Shown here one piece after another: positions 39,755 to 47,898 of a stretch of DNA of 64,000 nt. The position numbers were made by a program, and so were the translations under genes. Source of the stretch: Planctomycetota bacterium (GTDB lineage: Bacteria; Planctomycetota; Phycisphaerae; WQYP01); contig JAKAEB010000008.1 in NCBI GenBank assembly GCA_021818445.1, positions 1 to 64,000 on the forward strand, in the 5' to 3' direction. How positions within the stretch are numbered: the stretch's first letter is position 1; every line of letters starts with the position of its first letter. The notes under the pieces are model-generated. The model saw only the letters and a program-made list of their open reading frames with translations. It was not told where the DNA came from and did no database searches.

Positions 39755-41020
39755 GTGGAAATAAATTATAACGTCACCTCAATAGATCAATTATATTTTA
39801 CGGAGGCAACGCTCCTGCGGCGGAAATGGGCTACTCTGCTGGCATTTACGGTAACGCGGGGGCTGTTGGTTGCGGCCATTGCCAGCCTCGCGGCCATGGT
39901 GACGTTTTCGAGCAAGTTCAGCGCGGGCGAAGGGCTTTCTAAAACGGCGCATTGGACTTACGGCTTGGACTGGGCGGAGAGCTTGGCAATCCCGGCGATC
40001 CTGTTGGGGGGCTGGTGGTGGCTCGTGGGGCTTTTTAACCGGCCGTGGCTCTCATTTGCCGCAGCGATCCTGCGGCGGCGTCCGCTTTCGGGCGTGGCCG
40101 CAGGTTTGGTTGGGGCCCGGCGTCTGCCAGTGGGTAAATGGCGGCTGGAAATTAAGGATACCCAGGTGCTGGCGGATGTCGATGGCCAAGTGGCCGCCAT
40201 ACCGCGCCAACTGGCGGGCGAGGTTCGCTCTCATCCTCACGGGATCGTGATAAGCCTCAGGGCACCGATGCGGCGCTTTCCGTTGTACGTCCCAATGCGG
40301 GCATTTGCGACGGAGGCCGAAATGGAGTCATTCGTCGCGGCGCTGTCCGCCTCGGCAGCGGGCGTGTGCGGCGTGGCCGACGCCGCATCCAGCGGACCCC
40401 AACAAACACCGCAGGGCGGCATCACGATCCGGTTTGCGCGGACGGTTTACGATTTGCAGACCGCCATGCGGGCCAAGTTGGTTAATGACAGGAGGCTGGT
40501 TGCCAATACATTGGCGCTTCCCTGCATGGTGCCGCTGTTGCTGTTAATTGCCGCAGTGCCGCTATCGCCGGCGGCCCTTGGGCTTCTCGCGGCGTGGGCC
40601 GTATTTTGGGGCGTGTTCTTCGTCATCCGTGGCGAGGCGGGTGCCGCGCTCTGGTGGTGGCGTTACCGTAAGGTAAGGTCTGCAAGGAGATCGCAGGATG
40701 CCTCGCGCACGCTATGCGCGGTGTTTGCGGTGCGGATTAACAGCCAAGGGCTTCACATCAGCATTCCGGAGAGTGGCTGCGGTTTGAGAATTCCATGGCA
40801 TAAGATCAAGGGCCTGACCACAGATGCCGGCGGGATTGCGCTCAACCATAACGATGACCTGACCGGTGAACCGATATTCCTCCCGGTACGGGCGTTCGAG
40901 GGCCGGGGCGATATGGAAGCTGCCGCCGCTTTTATGTGGAGTTGCATCCTCACCGACGGACGCACATCGGGCGGGAAAAACCTGGGCCGCTGGTCAAATC
41001 TTGCGACGAGCGGGGAGTAA
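39755..41020 (+). CDS. integral membrane protein, possibly YcxB-like
   Basis: Two TM pairs and a C-terminal SGCGLRIPWHKIKGLTTDAGGIALNHNDDLTGEPIFLPVRAFEG segment; family call tentative. Confidence 0.5.
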   Translation: MEINYNVTSIDQLYFTEATLLRRKWATLLAFTVTRGLLVAAIASLAAMVTFSSKFSAGEGLSKTAHWTYGLDWAESLAIPAILLGGWWWLVGLFNRPWLSFAAAILRRRPLSGVAAGLVGARRLPVGKWRLEIKDTQVLADVDGQVAAIPRQLAGEVRSHPHGIVISLRAPMRRFPLYVPMRAFATEAEMESFVAALSASAAGVCGVADAASSGPQQTPQGGITIRFARTVYDLQTAMRAKLVNDRRLVANTLALPCMVPLLLLIAAVPLSPAALGLLAAWAVFWGVFFVIRGEAGAALWWWRYRKVRSARRSQDASRTLCAVFAVRINSQGLHISIPESGCGLRIPWHKIKGLTTDAGGIALNHNDDLTGEPIFLPVRAFEGRGDMEAAAAFMWSCILTDGRTSGGKNLGRWSNLATSGE

Positions 41021-41022
41021 AG

Positions 41023-42258
41023 ATGGCCTACCTCAGAGGCATCAACGCAGACATCTTGGAATATATCGAGCTTGCTGACGCAAGCCTCGATGCAGGAAAT
41101 ACGGAAAAGGCCGAAACGCGTCTGCGAGCCGCCCTGGTTCTTGCCGATGAGGCTGGAAGTCGTACCAAGCCCGCAATAAGGTGTATGGCAGAGGCTAATC
41201 TCGCCGGGGTGCTGGTGCAGACCGGTCGGCAGGGCGAAGCGGGCGTGGTGCTTGGGGCGATCGAAGTTGCCCCGGCCAACGATTTTTTACCCCTGTCCAT
41301 CCTGCTTCTGGTAGCGGTCACCCGATCGCGGTGGCTGCTTGCCACGAAAGAGTACAAACAAGCCATAGACGAGCTTTCACCATTCTTCACCTCCGACGGA
41401 ACGCCGACCAGGTTACTGAAATTCGAGATATGGCGCAACGTGGCAAACGGCAATCTCAAATCACTTGGGTTGGTGCGCAGGCTGTGTGCCGCCGGCCTTG
41501 AGTTGCTTGGCATTGCGTGCTTTAAAGCTGGCCATTACGACGCCGGCGAACGCAGTTTTCGCCGACTTCTGAAAAGGCGGAGGGGCACGGCGGGCCAAAC
41601 CGTCAGGCTCAGGCTCGCCCTGGCGAAAGCGGCAAAGGGTGATTCGGCGGGAGCCAAGACGGACTATTCCGCCATCTGCCGGCGTGGCCTGCCGCCGAAG
41701 GTATCCTCTGCCGAGTTCAGCTTGATGGCGGAACTGGCCCAAGCCGTGGGCGAAATTCAGGCCGCCATCGGGTGGCTGGAAAAATCCCTCGCGGAAGCGG
41801 AGGTCACCGCCATGGGCGCTGCGGCGCAGCGGATTCGGTCGGAAAGTTTTGGCCGGCTGGGCCAGTGTTACCTTTCGCTCGGCCAGGCCGCCAAGGCCGA
41901 GGCCGCGTTTCGGACACAGGAGGAGATTCAGCGCCGGTTGGTGCCCGCCGACGAGAAAGAGATTGCCGCCACCTTGGTGAATCTCGCTGCATCACTCTGC
42001 AAGCAGGGTCGTTTTGATGCGGCCCTTACCGAGCTTTTGAAGGTGTTATCAATATTGTACCGTGCCGCGGGCTCCGGCCCCCGGTCGGCCATCACTGCGC
42101 CGAAGGAAATGGAGGCTTCGGAGCACGGATCGGGCGACGTGCAGGCGACAGCCGATGCATTCGCCCGTGTGGTGTCCACCATAAAAGCCGCCCTGCCAGA
42201 TGGTGATGAAACGCGGCAGACGGTGCTGCAGACGTGTCGCGAACTCGGCTATGAGTAA
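41023..42258 (+). CDS. TPR-repeat protein
   Basis: MAYLRGINADILEYIELADASLDAGNTEKAETRLRAALVLADEAGS...; C-terminus DGDETRQTVLQTCRELGYE. Confidence 0.75.
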   Translation: MAYLRGINADILEYIELADASLDAGNTEKAETRLRAALVLADEAGSRTKPAIRCMAEANLAGVLVQTGRQGEAGVVLGAIEVAPANDFLPLSILLLVAVTRSRWLLATKEYKQAIDELSPFFTSDGTPTRLLKFEIWRNVANGNLKSLGLVRRLCAAGLELLGIACFKAGHYDAGERSFRRLLKRRRGTAGQTVRLRLALAKAAKGDSAGAKTDYSAICRRGLPPKVSSAEFSLMAELAQAVGEIQAAIGWLEKSLAEAEVTAMGAAAQRIRSESFGRLGQCYLSLGQAAKAEAAFRTQEEIQRRLVPADEKEIAATLVNLAASLCKQGRFDAALTELLKVLSILYRAAGSGPRSAITAPKEMEASEHGSGDVQATADAFARVVSTIKAALPDGDETRQTVLQTCRELGYE

Positions 42259-42390
42259 ATCGGTCGGCTTGGTATCGCGCCTGGGCAGTTTGGGAGATGA
42301 CGGCAACTTGAAACGCTGCGGCGGCGTGTTGGCTCCTCGGCGCGACCCCAGTAGAATGAAGGAGGATTGCTAATTTATTGAGTCCACGCA

Positions 42391-43227
42391 ATGGTTACAT
42401 TTGCTGAAAATAGAGTTCTCACGGGCGGTGGCAGCTACAACGCTGATGCCGAAACGCAGAATTATTATGTGCGGAACCGGTATTATTTGCCGACATTAGG
42501 CCGCTGGCTTACCCGCGACCCGATCGGTTACCAAGGCGGAATCAACCTTTACGCCTACGTCCAAAGCAGCCCGGTAGGGAATGTGGATGCGGCGGGACTG
42601 GCCAAGCTGGGCCAGCGGCGGATTGTCGGCAACACCTTCGCGCTCCGGCCCACGACCCGCCATTCCTCCCCCGGCCTCATTCACACCGAGCAGCGGGCCG
42701 TGGCGGACATGGGCGCGATAACGGCCATCGCCGGCCTGCCCGAGGCCCTCAGCGATTTAGCAGAGGGGACCGACGATGTTGAGGCCTGCTTTGAGGCCAT
42801 GGCATCCAAGGACGAGGGGGCGATGGCCGACGCAAACCGTGAATTTAGTTCCTTTCTCAGCAAATATGAGACGACAAAGATTCTTGATTCGATGAGTGAA
42901 AGTATCAATGATCTTATGAAATCCGACCTCAGGGGTGCGTGGAACCTGAACAAAGATGCCCGCAACACGGGCTGGGCGGTTTGGGTGCGGGTAAAATACC
43001 AGCAGTACCAAGATGTGAGCGTATGGAGTCCCTCGTTCCCCATTCTTTGGCGACACTGCGAAAAGCCTCAATGGGTTACACACCACCAATGGGTGCGGGT
43101 GCCCAATTGGTCCCACCAAACAACCGGTTATCTCGATAGCCCCGCCGGCAGCTATACGATAGCGTGGCAACTGCCCCACATGTACTACTACGCAGATCAG
43201 AAGGTCCTCCGGGGAGGCACGCAATGA
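42391..43227 (+). CDS. second orphan Rhs core + variable C-terminal tip (candidate toxin tip, unknown)
   Basis: DAETQNYYVRNRYYLPTLGRWLTRDPIGYQGGINLYAYVQSSPVGNVDAAGL then an unrelated tip. Confidence 0.8.
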   Translation: MVTFAENRVLTGGGSYNADAETQNYYVRNRYYLPTLGRWLTRDPIGYQGGINLYAYVQSSPVGNVDAAGLAKLGQRRIVGNTFALRPTTRHSSPGLIHTEQRAVADMGAITAIAGLPEALSDLAEGTDDVEACFEAMASKDEGAMADANREFSSFLSKYETTKILDSMSESINDLMKSDLRGAWNLNKDARNTGWAVWVRVKYQQYQDVSVWSPSFPILWRHCEKPQWVTHHQWVRVPNWSHQTTGYLDSPAGSYTIAWQLPHMYYYADQKVLRGGTQ

Positions 43228-44933
43228 AGGCAGCCGCCATGCTCTCAATAGTGCTTGTCGCAGGGGTCGCTTCGACGTCTGTCGCTTCGGCAGCCTTGAA
43301 AAAGCCTGGGGATTCAGCCGTGAGCGGGAACCGCAAGGCCGCTGGCGAAGCGAACAGAAAAATGCGTAAAGCCGCCGCGGATTTGGTGAAAATATTGAGG
43401 GTGAACCGTGGCGAATCCCGCCAGTTTTACGGTCTCTTCGGCGACGGCGAGGCGGCGCACAAGGCCTATGCAGCCGTGCTACTGCAGTTGAAAAATGCCT
43501 GTGATTTTGTCGAGCACGCGGCACCTGCGGATCTTTCCCGTCCGAGAATGGCGACTGCTTTCGCAGTTTTGAGCCCGACACGTGGAAAAAGCGGAGCTAG
43601 CCGGCTTTCCATTCTTCTCCTTTGGCTGCAACTCAGGCCTCGCGTGGATGGCATTGCTGTCTATTCGCATGGCAAGCCGCGCTGGCTATGCCGGTTCCCC
43701 AAAGTGCTGACGGAATATGCCGTCGATACCAGCCGCCACCAGTACCTTTGCTTTGGGTTTTTGCGGATGGCCACCTCGAGCAACGGCGCAAGGCCCGAAA
43801 GGGGGATTAAGCACTGGCGCAGCCTCCCCACACGCCACCCCAAATCTTGGAATTCCGACTTTACGAGGCGAATAAGGCGTTCTTGGCAGCCGATGCCCAG
43901 AGGAACCGGCCTTTGGGCGTTCCTACGTCGGAGCGCCAGCGGGTCCCACACCATCGAAATTGCGCTAACGCGGGGCAAGAAGGTGATAAGCGACCCAGTC
44001 CGAATCCCCATAATTATCCGGGCAGCATCCGCAGCGCCGAAGCCCGAGGCCCCTCAGAGCCACCAGCCCGCATCGCATCCGAGGGTGCGCCCCACTCTGC
44101 CTATGATGCCCGCGCCGAAGGCCCCGCCTTGGCTACGGCTACAAGCAGAGGTCTACAACCATAAACATTTCCACACGCCGCTTGACGCTCCGCATTGGCA
44201 GCGCGCGGAGGCGATCAACTTCATTGAACTGGTAGCCATTCCTATGCTGCTGCCGAGGGCCGAGGACAATAGATACAACCTTGTTGGTCTGTACGGGCGG
44301 GACACAAAGTTTCCGGCCGCGCTAGTCGCCCGCCTGAACGAGACGCTGGGGGGCGCGAGGGCAGCCCACCAGAAGATCGGACCGGCATTAAGCCTTGGCA
44401 AGCATGCGAGGGCAATCGGCTACCTCTGGCGGGGTGTGCATTTGCTCCAAACCGCCCCGCATGGGTCGCTCAGGCTTCCGACGCTTGTCGACGCCTACGC
44501 TCAATTCCCCGCACGGGGGGTAGCGTACATTAGTGTCAGCTATCTTTGCAGCCGGAGGCTTTCGATAAAGGATTTTTCAGTGGTGCTGTTCCGGCACGGC
44601 AAGCCCTTCGCGACCGCAGCCGCAGAGGCTGGCCGGGTCGTGCGCCGGCAGCTGCCGGCCTTTGGTTTCCTCACGCCGGGGCCCGTGCCCGGCCCGTATT
44701 TCCAAGGTTTCAACGTTATGCGGGCAATGGTCGCACCAACCCCGGCGTTGGAGCGCAGCTTGTCCCCTGGATTGGCGGCAGCGCTGAAAAAGGTGCCGGT
44801 GGATCGCCGGTTCGTTGGCTTCATCCGGTCCCGGCTCGGCAATTCGATTCGAATCGGATTGATCCTCAAGGGAAAACTGCTGAAGGCGACCGTGCGAGTC
44901 CCGGTCACCCGCTTCTACAATCCGTCAAATTGA
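43224..44933 (+). CDS. hypothetical exported protein with apparent internal domain duplication
   Basis: ATGA overlap with the Rhs-tip stop; signal peptide MKAAAMLSIVLVAGVASTSVASA; paired motifs AVYSHGKPRW...CFGFL and VLFRHGKPFA...AFGFL. Confidence 0.7.
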   Translation: MKAAAMLSIVLVAGVASTSVASAALKKPGDSAVSGNRKAAGEANRKMRKAAADLVKILRVNRGESRQFYGLFGDGEAAHKAYAAVLLQLKNACDFVEHAAPADLSRPRMATAFAVLSPTRGKSGASRLSILLLWLQLRPRVDGIAVYSHGKPRWLCRFPKVLTEYAVDTSRHQYLCFGFLRMATSSNGARPERGIKHWRSLPTRHPKSWNSDFTRRIRRSWQPMPRGTGLWAFLRRSASGSHTIEIALTRGKKVISDPVRIPIIIRAASAAPKPEAPQSHQPASHPRVRPTLPMMPAPKAPPWLRLQAEVYNHKHFHTPLDAPHWQRAEAINFIELVAIPMLLPRAEDNRYNLVGLYGRDTKFPAALVARLNETLGGARAAHQKIGPALSLGKHARAIGYLWRGVHLLQTAPHGSLRLPTLVDAYAQFPARGVAYISVSYLCSRRLSIKDFSVVLFRHGKPFATAAAEAGRVVRRQLPAFGFLTPGPVPGPYFQGFNVMRAMVAPTPALERSLSPGLAAALKKVPVDRRFVGFIRSRLGNSIRIGLILKGKLLKATVRVPVTRFYNPSN

Positions 44934-45408
44934 TCGCCGCCGGTACATCGCCCCTTGCGGACCGGCGCGAGCGTCCGGCCCACTGTGCATGGCCGGGGCA
45001 GCCGTGTTTGGACGGCGCCGCGGGCCGGGTTCATCGCCTTGGCCTTGCGGCACGCCCGCCGCCGAGACCATGGAAATCAAGCTCGCAGCGGCGGGGGCCA
45101 AAACGGGGAGGGCAATTAATATCTGGCCACAATGAAGGAAATAGTTGGGCCAGGTAGACGGCCGAAGAGCCGCGTCGTACGCCGGGTGCGCGCGGTGTCA
45201 CCGGGCGTGTGGGAGCTGGCCACCTTGGGAAGAAAGGGGATTTGCCGGGCGCAGCAGGATATATTCCGTGGTGCGGTGGCCGAAACGAATACCCAATGGG
45301 CAGCCAGAGCTGCGACCAGACCAGCATGGATTCCGGTGGCGGATCGCCGGATGGTGCCAGGCGTTGCCAAGTTCGCGTCCCGCTTTGCCGACGGCGGACG
45401 CAGCCAAG

Positions 45409-46410
45409 CTACAGCAGTGTCCGTATGCTTTCAAAGCGATTCTCAACCTGTGCCCACGTAGGAAATAATCCATAGCACAACCTGTGGCACTGCTGCTGGT
45501 AATCTTCGGTGATGGCTGCGGCAAGAGGCTTTGACGGAAATAATGCATCGCTATTTGCAAAACTCAGGCCGTCGGGGCAAAAATAGCTCTTGGGAAAATA
45601 TTTCCGGCTGATCCTGTCGTAATCAGTTTTGATGCAGGCATATTCGTCGGATTCGAGCATGGCCAAAACTTCTTGCTGGGCCGAAAGTTGATACAGGTCG
45701 TAATAATGGCGCGCGTAACTGCCAAGCGGGCGGTTTTCTCGCTTGAATAACTCCACCTTGGCGTGGATCGCGAACATCTTCTCGACGAACGTTCGCCGGA
45801 AATGCAGCAACCGCATTGAAAACGGCAACTCATCTTCGGCTCCGAGAGATTGGCCGGTTTCCTCAAGAAATTGCCCAATGCAGGATCGCAATTCCAAGGT
45901 GGAGGTGGGTTCGCGTCCACTGGCGGTTCCCGCCTCTAACAGGACGCGGTTTACGACCTCGCCGGGACCACCAAATCGCTGGACATAGGAGAAGTGATCA
46001 TTGCGTCCAAAGCCACCGATGGTCTGGCTTTCACCAAGCATCACAGTCAGTGCCGGATGCGCGCCGATGGTGTCACGTAGGCGCTTAAGTTCCCGGTCGA
46101 TACCATGGCTGCCAAGCTTTGGTGAAAATGCCTCTGGATCGAGGAAAATATCGATATCTTCCGAAAACCTCTGGATGATATTCCAGCCTTTTGCCAGACT
46201 GGTACCGCCCTTGAAAATGATTTTATCACCCGCCGTTGCGGCTATGACACGCAAGGCCTCTGTGACGAAGTAATCCTTCTCGACAATTGTCGGGCGCAGC
46301 CCCCGGCTCTGAAAGTGCTGCGCAGTGCGAATTACTGCTTGTTCAAAATCTGGATGTTCACACAGTTTCACTTTGGGCGTCGCTCCTTGGCCTGCCAAGC
46401 CCTCGAGCAA
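45409..46410 (-). CDS. AbiEii/AbiGii-family nucleotidyltransferase toxin
   Basis: IVEKDYFVTEALRVIA...IIFKGGTSLAKGWNIIQRFSEDIDIFLD. Confidence 0.88.
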   Translation of the reverse strand: MLEGLAGQGATPKVKLCEHPDFEQAVIRTAQHFQSRGLRPTIVEKDYFVTEALRVIAATAGDKIIFKGGTSLAKGWNIIQRFSEDIDIFLDPEAFSPKLGSHGIDRELKRLRDTIGAHPALTVMLGESQTIGGFGRNDHFSYVQRFGGPGEVVNRVLLEAGTASGREPTSTLELRSCIGQFLEETGQSLGAEDELPFSMRLLHFRRTFVEKMFAIHAKVELFKRENRPLGSYARHYYDLYQLSAQQEVLAMLESDEYACIKTDYDRISRKYFPKSYFCPDGLSFANSDALFPSKPLAAAITEDYQQQCHRLCYGLFPTWAQVENRFESIRTLL

Positions 46411-47117
46411 CTCAGGCCTGTCAGTTGGCCAAAATCATATCGTGAAAGTGGGTTCAGGGATGCACGCATTCGTTTGAGCCATCGCTGGTCAACTCCAAGT
46501 TGCTCACCCAACGCTCCAAGCATGGCTCGAACGCGTGGCGGCTCCGTATCGGCCACTTCGAGCAGGCGTTCAAGACGACCCGGCTCTGACACCAGTTTTA
46601 AAAGTCGGCGGACCGTTGCCTCTGGCGATAGTTCGCTTTCACGGCCACTACGGCGGAGGAAATCCAGCAATGCAGCTTCAGCCTGATTTAATCGTGACCA
46701 CGCCTCGGGGCGGCGTGTGTGAATAATGGTATCCGCGCCAACCAATTTGCGCGGCAAACTTGATTTGCTTGTCGCCAATTCCCCTCGCGGCGGATTCTGA
46801 GTCGTGAAACCCAGCAAATTGGCCGCTACTGTTCCAGATGGAAAAAAGCTTTCCTGATCTGCCGCAAGTTGCCGAACTGCAGCCGGAGAGGGCTGGCTTT
46901 TACCAAAGGCGGTCTGCCGGGCGCGGTAAAAAACGCCTTTACTGAGGCGGTCCAGTTGGCCACAACGGGCCAGTCGCGACAATGCCTGCGCGACGGCAGT
47001 GCAAGGCAAATCAGCAAAGTCTTCATATCGCCATAAACGCTCGCCGCCACGCTCAATGCGTCGGCGAACCGTGCTGGCGATGTGGCGACGCCTATTTGCT
47101 GGGGATGCAATCGTCAT
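46368..47117 (-). CDS. AbiEi/DUF6088-like antitoxin
   Basis: HIASTVRRRIERGGERLWRYEDFADLPCTAVAQALSRLARCGQLDRLSKGVFYRARQTAFG; directly upstream of and overlapping the toxin ORF. Confidence 0.82.
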   Translation of the reverse strand: MTIASPANRRRHIASTVRRRIERGGERLWRYEDFADLPCTAVAQALSRLARCGQLDRLSKGVFYRARQTAFGKSQPSPAAVRQLAADQESFFPSGTVAANLLGFTTQNPPRGELATSKSSLPRKLVGADTIIHTRRPEAWSRLNQAEAALLDFLRRSGRESELSPEATVRRLLKLVSEPGRLERLLEVADTEPPRVRAMLGALGEQLGVDQRWLKRMRASLNPLSRYDFGQLTGLSCSRAWQAKERRPK

Positions 47118-47143
47118 GAAGGCATTATCGACCGACCGTCGCA

Positions 47144-47181
47144 TATATGTCAAGTTTTATTGCAAAAAAACTTGACATATA
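47144..47181. promoter_or_regulatory. inverted repeat at the second AbiE-like operon promoter
   Basis: TATATGTCAAGTTTT-N8-AAAACTTGACATATA; minus-strand TTGACA (47148-47153) -18 nt- GATAAT (47124-47129). Confidence 0.65.
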
Positions 47182-47561
47182 AGGCCACAATGGCACTTCA
47201 ATGGTGGATTCGTCCAGACTTCCGGGCGTCCCCATTGGTCCGGCGTAGCGGCCAGCGGCGAATTCAAACGTTTGAGCCATAAAAGGCAGAAATCGCCGTG
47301 GTCGCGGTCGGTGAACGAGCAAGTGTCGAATGGTGCGGCTGGCGAGATCGGGCGACACGGTTTTTAGCCCCGGCAATGCCACCATGGATAGAGAGCTCAC
47401 TCACAAGTTTATAAATCGCAGAGACAGCCCGAAAGCGTGCGCTACCACCATCGACAGGAGGTATCAAGCCGCGTTTTCGCCGTTGCACCCGCCGAAACTC
47501 CATTGGTTATGCAACGGCGGAGTAGTTATATTCCACTAAAGCAAATGTTTATCGGCGCCGA

Positions 47562-47720
47562 GTGGTGGTTGCAGTCGGTGAAAAAATAATCCAGCCTAAC
47601 GCCGATACGGCCGGCACCACCATCGCCAATCAGGTGGAAAACATTTACAACGGCCTGGAGCAGCTTGCCTTCCAATATGAAGGCGTGGCCAATTTTCCGG
47701 GCATCCCTCGGGGGCGCAGG
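47562..47720 (+). pseudogene. Rhs-like fragment
   Basis: VVVAVGEKIIQPNADTAGTTIANQVENIYNGLEQLAFQYEGV resembles YNGLGQL-type segments of planctomycete Rhs proteins. Confidence 0.4.
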
Positions 47721-47898
47721 TGTCCCCACCCCCTGAGGTCTTTCCGGAACGGTCCCCGGGAAACGCCTCAAAGCAACATTTTTCGGCAGTTTCACCGCCG
47801 CTCGGAAAGATCGCGGCGGCCATTGTGCTCCGCGCACAGGCAAGATCATTGCTCGCGCCGTCAGAGGGCGTGCTGGCAACGAGAATATGCACGGCAGA

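Noticed and set aside
44934-45408. Short overlapping ORFs between the exported protein and the AbiEii gene
   Set aside because: GC-rich multi-frame ORFs with no consistent homology or start signals
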